64,000 bases of DNA. It comes from Effrenium voratum (taxonomy: Eukaryota > Sar > Dinophyceae > Suessiales > Symbiodiniaceae). Of the stretch, positions 20,401 through 26,927 are shown piece after piece; position 1 is the stretch's first letter; every line of letters begins with the position of its first letter. Under the pieces are notes generated by a model. It did no database searches. It worked only from the letters and a program-made list of their open reading frames with translations, and was not told the origin of the DNA. A program made the translations under genes and the position numbers. The stretch is from positions 610,288 through 674,287 of the forward strand of contig CAUJNA010003249.1 of assembly GCA_963377175.1 (NCBI GenBank), given 5' to 3'.

Positions 20401-21464
20401 ATCATCTGGTCCTTCATCGACACGTCGGACTCATACTGTTTGACGATCTCTTCTTTTTCGCGAAGCAAGCAATCTGCTCTCTTCGATTCCTGTTCCGCAA
20501 ATACTGTAACGTCATTCAGCCTCGTCATCAGCTGTTCCCTGGAGTCCTCCAAAGAGTACGTCTCGGGGCGCTTGACGAGTGCATGCTCCAACTGTGATTT
20601 CAGACTTTGGACCATCTCCTCCTCGTTGAACTTCTCGATAGATGTAGAAGATTCTATGCCTCTGATCTGTTGCTGATAAGCTGATATCTGTTGTGAAGCC
20701 TCACGGTGTATCTGATTTGCACGTATAGCTGATTCCTGCGCGGCCGACTTCTCGCTTGCCATGTAGGATCTCATCAATGCAATCTCCCGCTTCTGCTCCA
20801 TGATAGTTCCTTCAGCTTGCCTCATCTGTTGCATCATAATATTCGACTCCATGTCTTTCTTCTCCCCGTACTGAAATGCGTTCATTTCCACCTTGCGCAT
20901 CTGTTGGGCTTCTTCCTCAAACTTGCGCCATGCCTCAGCCATGTGGTGTTGGTGGTGACTCACTAGATGTCCCGACTGCTTGCTGGCAATCTCGCATCGT
21001 CTTTCCAGCTCCTGGATCCGGATGGTGCTTCCATAGTCTTCTTGGTTAAGATTCGCCATTGCTGCCGACATTTCATCAAGTGTCTTCTGATATTCCCCGA
21101 TCTCCACCTCCATCTTATTCTTCTCTTTGATCACGGCGCGAAAATCTGCACTGGTGGGTGATTTTGACCTCCCACCCTTCGATGTCGATCTCACGCCCTT
21201 CTGCGACGTCCGTGGTGTCGCAGGCGAAGATGATGATCTTCTCGGTGGGGATTCTCTTTTCTTCGACTCCTGATGAACATCGATCTGCTTCCATGATCTT
21301 GTGGGAGTAGATATGTCGCTGAATAGCGCGGAACCTCCGCTCCCAGGTTCATCCTGTGAATCTGCAACCATATCCATCACCGCAGGAAGAGCCATCAATC
21401 CATTGGATCCCTCTGAGCTGCTGTTCCCAAAAGTTGCAGTACTTGGGCTCGCCGAAGACGCCAT
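11340..21464 (-). CDS. ORF1: Copia Gag-Pol polyprotein with extra C-terminal domain
   Basis: The ORF has 3,374 codons and starts at ATG 21464, about 100 bases after the 5' LTR. In order: a serine-rich N-terminus; long coiled coil (about 110-480); glycine-rich and strongly acidic linker then an arginine run (about 540-635); Gag-like helical region (about 640-890); two CCCH zinc fingers starting at C934 and C988; aspartic protease with DTG (D1240); integrase with an HHCC finger (from H1487) and catalytic D1530, D1588, E1619; reverse transcriptase with YVDD at 2383-2386; RNase H with YADAD around D2604; then a domain with PCTGGS (C3088). It should make virus-like particles, process itself, copy its RNA and integrate. 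The last 60-130 residues look out of frame: coding character moves to another frame that ends at 11527. Confidence 0.9.
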   Translation of the reverse strand: MASSASPSTATFGNSSSEGSNGLMALPAVMDMVADSQDEPGSGGSALFSDISTPTRSWKQIDVHQESKKRESPPRRSSSSPATPRTSQKGVRSTSKGGRSKSPTSADFRAVIKEKNKMEVEIGEYQKTLDEMSAAMANLNQEDYGSTIRIQELERRCEIASKQSGHLVSHHQHHMAEAWRKFEEEAQQMRKVEMNAFQYGEKKDMESNIMMQQMRQAEGTIMEQKREIALMRSYMASEKSAAQESAIRANQIHREASQQISAYQQQIRGIESSTSIEKFNEEEMVQSLKSQLEHALVKRPETYSLEDSREQLMTRLNDVTVFAEQESKRADCLLREKEEIVKQYESDVSMKDQMIAVEGGHRQDAILELAQVKEEKQEERCTMDEKSKEAEYWRLTAKGMYDEYLEEMHELQGQLKEREATLKQEESFVRQLDADNEELRAHKKLETQEASSSKDGHRERAVVKRAEGGTQANSNRIDKKVAGSVPSSSSNQIPNSSLMPGSILFPSFGDPMIDVHLSQMQGVVGHVPQSTTTTGGGDGGGNNGTTPPLDYGGFPPNGNGQGAGRRQLSLAGGGGGPPDDPPDDEDEDDDDEGDEEDEEEEEEEDDRTRRRRRRSRDNREIKNDRPRISRKEAERVSIPAWPKIHQLDTWKMQLLMNVLSACADPDTDAWTKWLEQALGLNPDLDLLSDSGGDRFATIDIKMAMGMQNMLKQAPDEAKDVYLDATRHSELRHQQGVIVKGRELVALVMQSFRTSDRTDLVYHIEHLFNLDFPGDKNLVMFRNKWYDLLLKMRSEDRPSKLALRDILYRKIKGSKKMEFGLNAYHRLPDKHPQKTYEFLLALIDYQIKADREDLMLDMKEKSVKSMMKSGGKDAAPATGKQENQGGKGRKGKPGGPDAAPVLPKAKAKGHAGKNGKSDGASDRGKSPGGSKDNPCWYHFKSAKGCVKGNECTFSHSKKTEHKLESMSKGKGKGKSKSRSSSPKRDDGACFAFQKGKCDRGSACKYRHELIKNNSAPATSNDKAQAKSKAAAKAAAPAIARRAIAMPAIVLKQSAPAGKVSFKKDVDHVEPDEAETIYHEHDDDAMSESSRWSGESEIPEKMVWFKEVLDVDENGEITYLEDERRQWERKGEWYGYEDNENEPYQYVYVDEKKFKSSDHRELSAYQVQRSLIRAKILREVVDDIYKKHYFPVTKESSIMFEYDRNKDEIKESAVDWKKQHGMPKNVFAMSTCISKRVKWLMDTGCGHDLIGRAKAKSLGVDIVKDDDEIVFQTANGSTSTSDVAKIVVDELDETVEPHVLDETPTVLSVGRRCMKMGYAFHWMPGKLPFMVTPKQGFVHLQVKDDIPYLVSDGKLRSNRHRPTIDDLKEHFSEVLAMVTNDEADQGGDDENDVTPAAVGESAEAEGEHHDGAFDFGPPGGAGPVRPPPVAEEIPVDVGSVPHRHGDAEAHEEEVDEDDPDAGIEVDVYEGSSIKRKVGVLKKDANSIAHLLTHRYRNPFCESCVKAKMRHFRSRTGAFKREVKTFGDLVTFDFVTASGDHEVEGRYALIIRDIYTGIIMAYPTARRDTDSVVRAIKHFCGRRKIKQVYSDDGPELINACVELKLNHDLSLPGRPQNNSLAERTNQFIIDQTSACLVHAGLPTCYWVQAITTLCHLMNIEEVNGSSAWMRLHGEEFKGEKIPFGALVDFKPSEARGGKREKFEPRGETGIFAGYVLSTGMHWANKYRAWALTAFAGAELNIKKAKVPPRLRMPHQTERMILKSPLTFPIQQKYKVANETLEGIEMSIDAIGLDARDRLIEDEDYEPELLQSDEKRLLDDEVDQIAGLLLDDGPEVIAGDRGDHAGEEDARPSSSKGKGDGHPKGDEKVVKSDLPHVSVGLPGDGITYVNDDGKEVKIDKAGRPYPVGKDGFRLMKTSRPPEFTPEEWKMMSKYYTKEEKAEVKGGGKRKEEDPKSKESDISAPAEARTLQMPGGKRIRAMLRNRWGGIEWQYNWGLRKNISKIKNPMDGKHLAELEWVRIVVNPVDGVVVLMDSKQSQDVMRRNVQLEKEFECLVVIYAWKFKSEERSKSTPNWTKAVASVMESHKDEAETASGTDPSVDESTDLTWYEWEESAEIVSGKVPLAMPAIGEDGEAKKYPSMPCVTSERIQHREKAVKVVRFFDALVSRPVGRKEMLTNPDALASMKKEWSGLIDQGVFDLGAVREYDAVAREAKAKGEEIHMARAHGICVEKHSQLPVGDPKRKFKGRGVLLGNQVKNQSFEAAMFQDLGNSPASFEASRWADFLGCHDGWDVQMADAVQAYIQATLRGTPCWIELPPEAVPSECKWDKYRRPVVPLRKALYGHPDAGTFWEQHCDESVRAVGFEPIGEEWPSVYIHEKLQLVLVVYVDDFKMAGPQKNLAQGWSMLRTRLKIEPETGLDMYLGCNQSKGNVTLGNGHRVTTVTYDMEQFLRSCVDRYLEVAGDVKLNKVVTPELHEETKNHVSRKPAREGPSVVCNWCNNLVPTDGSATVPDQRGGTPELAMKEPVRGHLAPHAASVLMKLLYGARIARFDLLRQVNRLARNVHRWTDSDDRGLHHLMCYVHHTKHWRMVGWVGDPMDDVHLALYADADFAGCIDSLRSTSGGHLNIQGPNTRFPLSGSSKRQGCVSHSTPEAEIVAADVAMRSMGMPALKLVERILKKSPNFVFYDDNKAMIGVVRSGRNPTMRHLERSHGVSISWMHEMFTRDYMYLAYEVTDRMAADIYTKAFNDGRKWKHACLQIGLLDPSLLSDPDTLKALTPTCDPIKGTMQTASGTVDGVPTFPYTHIPIMPPDLWWSGLTSKEGLHEHEGHDPVVVAKGPRLMRVKPPLAVMTPFGSKWLRSTWFLKNGSWLKVEDRVDPGLQCVRIDGWVERAVWQFHPVPVAAPARERSPRPRPIHVGSGDVDMQSVLAAFVEELSNERIELKCVNDLALETLLRLKLLMRCLHINHEQLVPGRCFVPYRIAVKHKPQLAPGIELAMVKHDGGVLRAPVHVSLPGMRTRTVVTLYSVDLARPIVLMACSEPRNWFTALARHDGPQVVTITLVDDLLSEYGGRIARHVLTKPSDLLFFAGPCTGGSSWARLNKTRGIDTAEKIEAKQREFWRLFERFVEIKRHAMTKRAAILFELPGSCDYWKDERLHEVVHDGTSHEFDGCRYGLKQRYAKKPMPIKKPWRVVSWNFELGGSLSKKCNGNHEHGPCAGRETKETQLYTSIIVGVILRRFRARARCLKPAPLKLALACITRRRSRKHQATASEICTTPTAQPRCWASPEPLVHTGSWVSPEPQDSRRSWTSSSPQSEAGIILGQFRGFICSCLFWVSSPASLPHRKVGSAPTRSSFPCCRIPSIQACIRRQKAVRKLC
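11527..11745 (-). CDS. Probable true C-terminus of ORF1, in a shifted frame
   Basis: From about 11745 down to a TGA at 11527 a frame different from the ORF1 frame has clear coding character, ending in residues RFKKELDEFVTSI with codons such as AAG GAG CTG GAC GAG TTC GTC. The ORF1 frame here turns arginine- and serine-rich. Either this copy has a single-base indel between about 11745 and 11790 or the element uses a frameshift. The tail carries two copies of the hairpin. Confidence 0.5.
   Translation of the reverse strand, partial: KVPQTGTVETRSCLHYAKEIAEAPSYCERNLHHPNCTTEVLGQSRTSGAYGELGQSRTPRFKKELDEFVTSI
11570..11595 (-). repeat. Bulged-U hairpin, copy 3 (ORF1 tail)
   Basis: Outer stem GGGG/CCCC, a small AG/AA internal mismatch, C-G pair, bulged T, GGG/CCC, loop TCAGT. 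It lies 10 bases from copy 4. Confidence 0.7.
11606..11631 (-). repeat. Bulged-U hairpin, copy 4 (ORF1 tail)
   Basis: Outer stem GAGGT/ACCTC, G-A mismatch, C-G pair, bulged T, GGG/CCC, loop CCAGT. The outer stem sequence differs from copy 3 but is still paired. Confidence 0.7.
11860..12300 (-). other. C-terminal PCTGGS domain of ORF1
   Basis: After RNase H, residues about 3060-3210 contain LLFFAGPCTGGSSW, then FELPGSCDYW, a GCRYGL block, KPWRVVSWN and CNGNHEHGPCAG. I recall this block downstream of RNase H in many dinoflagellate Copia polyproteins. The Pro-Cys motif with a following FELP weakly resembles motifs IV and VI of cytosine-C5 methyltransferases, and such enzymes have been reported in eukaryotic retrotransposons, but the resemblance is too short to call the activity. 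Confidence 0.6.
17141..17168 (-). repeat. Bulged-U hairpin, copy 5 (protease-integrase linker)
   Basis: Lower stem GTnGATG/CATCnAC plus a T-G wobble, bulged T, GGG/CCC, loop TCAGT. It is read as Val-Gly-Ser-Val-Pro in the linker before the integrase finger. Confidence 0.7.
20002..20025 (-). repeat. Bulged-U hairpin, copy 6 (Gag linker)
   Basis: Lower stem GGTGGC/GTCATC, fully paired as RNA with two G-U wobbles, bulged T, GGG/CCC, loop TCAGT. It lies between the coiled coil and the acidic part of Gag. Confidence 0.7.
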
Positions 21465-21540
21465 TGTACTGTGTAGGTTATCGTTCCTTTATTGTCCCTG
21501 TACCCGCAATAAACCAGCTGTCTCCCAGTCCAGTGTAGAG

Positions 21541-21562
21541 CTTGTAGTTACGGCTGATAACC
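21541..21562 (-). promoter_or_regulatory. Candidate primer binding site for a half tRNA
   Basis: Directly after the 5' LTR the minus strand reads GGTTATCAGCCGTAAC. Its complement ends ...CGG CUGAUAA CC, that is, an anticodon loop with GAU (Ile) followed by two stem bases. Drosophila copia is primed by a tRNA-Met fragment ending just after the anticodon loop, so the geometry matches. The tRNA identity is a guess. Confidence 0.4.
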
Positions 21563-21908
21563 TGTCAAGAGACGGCAAGGTGACGTCCCGTGGGACGCTG
21601 TGCACCGAACCCTCAAGCTTTAATACCAACCACGTAGAAAGGTGTATACGGACGATGCCGTTATAGCCGAACCCGTGTAAACGTTGTAAGGAAGAAGGAA
21701 TGATAGTTACGACAGTGGTCCTGACAATGCAGCGCAAGCAGTTGTTTTGCTCTTAATGCCCGTCACGTATGTGCGCAGTCACACATCAGATCTTGAACCT
21801 CAATTGTGTCTTGAGCCAAATGGCAATCAATGGAACTTGGGAAGCAACACCAACAAGGACCTCAGAACAGCTACCCAATTTTGGCACGGGGCCTAGAGGG
21901 TTTTAACA
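21563..21908 (-). repeat. 5' LTR of the Copia element
   Basis: Direct repeat of 3842-4187 with TG...CA ends on the minus strand. It should carry the promoter and start of the genomic RNA. The spliced-leader-like block lies at 21810-21824. Confidence 0.95.
21810..21824 (-). other. Spliced-leader-like block inside the 5' LTR
   Basis: Same 15 bases as at 4089-4103. In the 5' LTR it would lie in or near the 5' end of the element's RNA, about 100 bases into the LTR. Confidence 0.5.
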
Positions 21909-21913
21909 GGTAG
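21909..21913. repeat. Target-site duplication GGTAG, right copy
   Basis: Identical to 3837-3841. Confidence 0.9.
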
Positions 21914-22147
21914 TGTGCGAGTGCTGGTCTCCTGTTCGCGCGTATTTATGCAAATATACATGCGCATATCACATAACTCAGCTACAGCCCACGTCTCTAT
22001 GGGGATTAAAGAAAAAGAAGAATAGAAAAGAAAAAACAAAAAACGAAAACGGGTTGGAGCTAGTCTAAAGGGGAAAAGAGGGGGACAACCAAAATCGACT
22101 GTTGGGCCGAATCTAACATCCACTGCTGACACACACACACACACACG
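21914..22147. other. Spacer between the Copia element and the next repeat unit
   Basis: Non-coding; A-rich around 22005-22045 and ending in a CA dinucleotide run at about 22131-22146. It continues the sequence interrupted at 3841. Confidence 0.5.
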
Positions 22148-22501
22148 TGAACTCCAAATGGAGGGTGCTAATCTTTCGAGTACAACTGATGAGTCTCGAG
22201 TACAACTGATGAGTCTCGAGTACAACTGATGAGTCTCGAGTACGATGAGTTTCGACTCGCAATGCACTCGGTTTCCCTCTAGAGGCGAAAACGTTACCCG
22301 AAAGAACAAGAAGCACAAACAGCGCCGCAACCAAGGGGGCCAAATAGACATTCAGAATCACTTGCAGGTACGCATTGAGGCGTCCCCCAACGCTTCCGGC
22401 CAAACTTCCATAGCTTCGTTGGCGTGGCTAGGAAGATGGCTGCCACGCCCCCTGCATGAGAAATTGTGGTGGCAGGGTATTCTGCCACTCCGCACACACA
22501 C
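22148..22501 (-). repeat. 354-base direct repeat, left copy (LTR-like)
   Basis: It matches 26574-26927 with a single mismatch (CCCCC against CCCTC near 22386). On the minus strand it begins in a TG run and ends GAGTTCA, so it has TG...CA ends. It contains a 20-base unit (TCGAGTACAACTGATGAGTC) repeated three times in tandem. One minus-strand frame encodes a hydrophobic segment that could span a membrane. Confidence 0.85.
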
Positions 22502-22776
22502 GCCCCTCAGTGAGGGGCGACAATCCTCTTTTTCTCCATCGGAAGATCACACGCTCAACTCCTTAACGTCTACCAAAATATCGGCAGCGGCGGGGCGAAC
22601 GAGAAACTGCACGATGCCGCTCAGAAGACGGGGACGAAGGATCTCCAAGTTGAGCAAGACGTGTGCCGCCATAGAAGACAGGCGGAAGATGCAAAGATGA
22701 CGAATGTGCACCGTCAGACATGGGTGGGGCGTAGGTGAACATTTCCTCAACCTGGATGATGTCCGAATTTGGTACG
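22502..22776. other. Non-coding start of the internal region
   Basis: It begins with a 19-base inverted repeat at 22501-22519 (CGCCCCTCA-G-TGAGGGGCG) and holds no recognisable coding. Confidence 0.4.
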
Positions 22777-23129
22777 TCAGCAAGTGGTTTGATCCGGAGC
22801 ATGATCGGTGGAGAAAGACTCATAGCGGGACAATATCCGTTGATAACCTTGATGTTGCCAGTCTCGAATTGTCCATGCTTGACTTGATTCACGAGCCTCA
22901 TCATCTGGATCGGTTACCCGTTTCCACTCCCGAAACGAGTTGTCTGGCAGGTCAGGCACTTCCTCTTCTGGGTGCCACAGCTGAGCTTCTCCCGGAGTGT
23001 AGATCCGCACCCACTCCTGACCTTGCCAGACGGAATATTCGAGCCATGGGTGCTGCTCGTCAATCCGAGCCGACGTCCGAGTTGCATCATCTGTGTCAAA
23101 GACAGGGCGTACCACAGGTTCCGATCCAG
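22777..23129 (-). CDS. W-repeat exon 3
   Basis: After a plausible acceptor (TTCCTTGCCAG at 23130) the minus strand encodes HPWLEY, WVRIYTPG, FREWKRV, then RDWQHQGYQRI and stops at 22777. The same order of motifs occurs in the two units upstream. I do not recognise the domain. Exon borders are estimates. Confidence 0.45.
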
Positions 23130-23519
23130 CTGGCAAGGAAACAGTCACCCTGCACAACCATGCACAACCAACAAGCAAACATGAAAGCAAGTGCATGTGA
23201 CAACACCTTTTTGTGCAACGACCAAAACGCATCAATCTACTCAGCAACTAGCTCGAAGATAGGCTTCTCCTTGTTGGTAGAGATGCATGGTTGGCTTGCA
23301 GGCAGGTATGGATCAGCGACCCCAATAGACTCAGGTGGCTCAACGCCTCGAGAAGTACGTACCGGCTGGTGCTGGTGGGACTCTTGACGTGCGCGATCCG
23401 ACAGCTGCTGACAGATCCCTGCCTGAAGGCGAGTGAGATCCTCAGTAGAGAAAGCCGAAGCATCCGAAGATCGAAGAACCGCCTCCAACATCTGCGGGGA
23501 CATGACTGCGTGGCCACGT

Positions 23520-23829
23520 TGTGTTGATCAGGAGAAGCCATCAAATGAAAACCGTGATCAGGTTGAGGAGCTGCAACTCGCCGGTAACCTTCTGTGGTCC
23601 AGTCCCTCTTGTACCAAGTGCTGCTGGTAGGTTGAACGCCGTCTTGCGCATGATTCGGGGCATAGAACTTCTTCCATTCCCTGTACTTATGACGTGGAGG
23701 AGGATCATCACGTTCGTCTTGTGGTGTCCATGATCCTGGATGAAAAATCTTAACCCATTGAGCGTCAGGTCGCTGAGGGTCAGGACACCATTCTAGCCAC
23801 GGCATGATGATTGTCAAAGGAGCACACGG
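23520..23829 (-). CDS. W-repeat exon 2
   Basis: Following an acceptor-like TTGCAG, the frame encodes MPWLEW, WVKIFHPG, YREWKKF and KRDWTTEGYRR, the same pattern as W-repeat exon 3. The open frame runs on to 23248, but the protein-like part ends near 23520. Confidence 0.45.
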
Positions 23830-24039
23830 CTGCAAGGTCCAAACATGATACAAGGCAAGCAATCAAAGGGCCGCAGGCAATGCACTCAAGACGCAAAACT
23901 CAACAAGCGCAATGTTTTAACAACATTCAGTCCAAGCATCAATATCACTCGTCCCAGTCAAAATTAGGATCATAACTCGGCGGGGGAGAAGGTTCACGCC
24001 ACGCGCCATCAGGAACTGAAGACGCCGATGAGGACGACA

Positions 24040-24320
24040 ATCCATCGGACACGAAATCTGTCGATCCAATGTATGGGCGTGGGTCACCAAGGCGTTGATA
24101 TCCCGGCGTGTGCCAATCACGGAATTGCCATGTGTGGTAGGATGCGTAGGAGACGGGTGTGACGTTCGGATGCGCAGTGGTGCCCCTGTGCTGTCACGAG
24201 GCAAGTACACGTCAAAGTGGTAGACCCTGCGCCATTCACGATACGTGGAAGCGCGGTCCGGAGTTGGGCCTCAAAGAACGGCGGGATGTACCCATGGTTT
24301 TGGGAAATAAGTCGCTGTAA
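24040..24320 (-). pseudogene. W-repeat unit 1, broken
   Basis: The pattern recurs as PKPWVHP, TYREWRRV and, in another frame, FRDWHTPGYQRL. A stop before the REWRR block and a frame change before RDW mean this unit is damaged or is split by small introns. Confidence 0.4.
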
Positions 24321-24328
24321 AAAGCAAA

Positions 24329-24619
24329 TCAGCAGATACGAAGTGATCCGACATCTGTGAAGCTCATACTGCGCGACATGGAATGCATCGGAATTTGAAG
24401 TGCAATCCGGACCATGGTGAGCACTTCAAGCATGAGGTCCAACTGAAATAAATGCTGAATTGATTCATACTCATCCATAGGAACCGATGGTAATTGAAGT
24501 CCAGGAAAGCAGTACTGCCAACACGCAGAGAAAAATGTCAATGTGTCCAGAAAGGTAGCCAAGGAATGCCATTGTGCAACGTCCTCAAATATCCCATTGT
24601 GTCGAAGTTCAGTCCACAT
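24329..24619 (-). CDS. Possible exon, unrecognised
   Basis: The minus-strand frame has plausible protein composition (for example FEDVAQWHSLATFLDTLTFF). It lies between the broken Gag-like ORF and the W-repeats. I have no functional idea and low certainty. Confidence 0.3.
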   Translation of the reverse strand: MWTELRHNGIFEDVAQWHSLATFLDTLTFFSACWQYCFPGLQLPSVPMDEYESIQHLFQLDLMLEVLTMVRIALQIPMHSMSRSMSFTDVGSLRIC

Positions 24620-24800
24620 GATGAATGTCTAACCAAAGTTAGCTGCAAGGTGGCGGCGACATGCAATCAAGAGTCAACAAGTTACAAGCCACACACAAGG
24701 CAAGCAAAGACAATCAACTCACAAGACAAGCCAAGTCCCAAGCAAAGCACTGACAAGTCTTCAACCGCTCATCACTTTGCCCCGCAATTGCCACTCCGGG

Positions 24801-26261
24801 CTAATACTCGAAAAGCAGAAACATTTCACCCGGTGAGTAGGCGGGCTGCCACGACGAAGAACACAGCGCTTTGTCCGAGAGCTTGGTCGTGTAGCCGGGT
24901 TCCAATCCCCACAAAGAGGCCATGGCCGCAAAAGTAGGTGCAACACCTTTTGGCAAACGTTGACGCGCCTGCAAGAGTTGGGCCACCATAGGCTCCAAGG
25001 ACTTGTTGCCGTTGAGACGGGACGAGTGATTGGCCCACTTGACCAGCGATGCCACAGTAGAGCCTGCTTGAGGTACAAACGTGGTTGATCACTGGTCCAA
25101 GTGTAGTGCTTGATGATGTCTTCCGGCGTGCTGCGCATGGTGAGCAGCTGAGGCGTGGATGGCTTGGAAGGCGGGGACGACAGTCCGTGAAGAGATTGTA
25201 TGATCCGAGGCTGCTGTTGGGATGGACCATCAAACGACCTGCCGTCAAGGGCAGCTGCACTCACCGTGGGCAGCGAGCTGGTTGGCGTCAAAGACTGCGA
25301 ATGATTGGTCGGAGGCGGTGTGACCAGCTCTGCATCATCTTTCTGAGAGGGCAACTTAGAAGAAGGCGAAGTTCGCTGTGATGCCGAGTACTGTGCCTGG
25401 AGCAACTCGTGAGCACGATGGAGATCGTTGTACTTCTTGATCATGTCAGCCTCTTGAGCAGAGGGTGTAAGAGTCAAATGATGTTGATGAAGAAACTGAA
25501 GCACCAGATTGGCCAAGTGATCGTGAACCTCGATGCGCTGATTGAAGTCGTCAATGTTGAGTCCGAGCGAATTGGCAAGGTCCTTTTCCAGGGTAAGCAA
25601 CAAGTGCTCCAGAGCAAGGCCTCGGTGCGGGTGCGAAATCCTTCCCACGTCACGAATCTCCCGTGTGCAAATGGTCGCAGTAGCCAGTTAGAGATGCCCC
25701 TGTGGATGACCTGAAGCCAACATCCCGGAGGTCCATGCCTGACATATCACGTGAATTGTTGTGTGGGGTGCTGGCAACCGTCATGGGCAGGGTAAAAGAG
25801 TAGAGCTGGTTGACGTCGAACACGCCGTCACCAGGTTTCCAATCGTCTGGTGGGGTAAGCCACGCTTTCTGAGGCTGCACAGGCAGCGTAGCTGGGTATC
25901 CTGGCGATGTCGTAGTCTGGGAGGAATGAACCGGAGCGTGGGCAAGTGGTGGCATCATGGGTTTCACGATCTTCGCCGGTATGGGTTCCGGAGGAAACGG
26001 CATCATGTAGTTGACCGGAGGGTGCTGATAGAGCTGCGATGACGAGGGATTCGGCTGGTAGTTGCTTTGTGTCATTGGAAAGGCATTGGGAGCGTTGTAG
26101 CTCGGATTGTGTTGCCAGGTCGTCAGGTTGTTCCAATCCATGCCGTCCGAGACCAAGGTGTCGTCCTGATCACGTCTGCGTGCTTTGCGAGGAGGTGAAG
26201 ATGGGCTCCTATCCCGTCTGCGCCGAGTTCTAGATCTGTCACGATCATCCCGACGAGACAT
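24801..26261 (-). pseudogene. Arginine/serine- and proline-rich Gag-like ORF with two frame breaks
   Basis: It starts at ATG 26261 with MSRRDDRDRSRTRRRRDRS and continues proline-rich to about 25660. There coding character moves to another frame (helical: EHLLLTLEKDLANSLGL, HDHLANLVLQFLHQHH), and near 25080 it moves again (VASLVKWANHSSRLNGNK) to a stop at 24801. Joined, it would be about 490 residues. The RS-rich start followed by a helical part fits a nucleic-acid-binding capsid-like protein, but no known domain is visible. The breaks may be mutations, tiny introns or frameshifts. Confidence 0.5.
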
Positions 26262-26573
26262 GGTGGCACAACAAACTCAAAATCGCGACAACTCAATCTT
26301 GAGAAAATCGAATCCGACAAGATGCAAGTCAACGCAAGTTCAAGCCAAGCACAGATCAACACGCGGTCATGCAGCCAACAGCAGCAAACAGCAGCAATTG
26401 TGAGACTTAGCTATGATCTGACGGCTGTCTTCCCTTTAGTGAAACCTCGTTCCTGCTTAAATCGTGAAATTCCGCTGGACTATGATATGAACGTTGAAAA
26501 TTGTCTGGCGAACCGGCCCGGGGTCACACGATGGGTACACCCGAGGGTCCCCCAAGACTGGGGTAGTCACACT

Positions 26574-26927
26574 TGAACTCCAAATGGAGGGTGCTAATCT
26601 TTCGAGTACAACTGATGAGTCTCGAGTACAACTGATGAGTCTCGAGTACAACTGATGAGTCTCGAGTACGATGAGTTTCGACTCGCAATGCACTCGGTTT
26701 CCCTCTAGAGGCGAAAACGTTACCCGAAAGAACAAGAAGCACAAACAGCGCCGCAACCAAGGGGGCCAAATAGACATTCAGAATCACTTGCAGGTACGCA
26801 TTGAGGCGTCCCTCAACGCTTCCGGCCAAACTTCCATAGCTTCGTTGGCGTGGCTAGGAAGATGGCTGCCACGCCCCCTGCATGAGAAATTGTGGTGGCA
26901 GGGTATTCTGCCACTCCGCACACACAC
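26574..26927 (-). repeat. 354-base direct repeat, right copy (LTR-like)
   Basis: Near-identical to 22148-22501, including the three tandem 20-base units. It ends in a CA run that continues to about 26943. Confidence 0.85.

Larger units (their letters stand above)
3842..21908 (-). mobile_element. Full-length giant Copia-type LTR retrotransposon
   Basis: The element is bounded by two 346-base LTRs of the form TG...CA and by the duplication GGTAG. Coding is on the minus strand, so the 5' LTR is at 21563-21908. Domain order in ORF1 is Gag, protease, integrase, reverse transcriptase, RNase H, which is the Copia order. A purine tract (reading ATGGGGGA on the minus strand) abuts the 3' LTR. The LTRs differ by one substitution and two single-base indels, so insertion is recent. 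At 18.07 kb it is two to three times the usual Copia size because of an extended polyprotein and a second 2,141-codon ORF. Confidence 0.95.
22148..26927 (-). mobile_element. Putative LTR-like unit carrying a Gag-like ORF and W-repeat exons
   Basis: Two nearly identical 354-base repeats in the same orientation bound 4.07 kb. On the minus strand an arginine/serine-rich ORF begins 312 bases after the right repeat, which is where a gag would be. A purine run (GGAGAAAAAGAGGA) lies about 22 bases before the left repeat. I find no polymerase, protease or integrase, and the CA runs at both edges hide any target duplication. It could be a non-autonomous LTR element or two insertions of one repeat on either side of a host gene. 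Confidence 0.4.

Noticed and set aside
22178..22260. Hammerhead ribozyme, suggested by repeated CTGATGAGTC
   Set aside because: The catalytic core also needs GAAA after stem II on the same strand. On the plus strand no GAAA follows at a usable distance, and the minus strand has GAAA but not CTGATGA.
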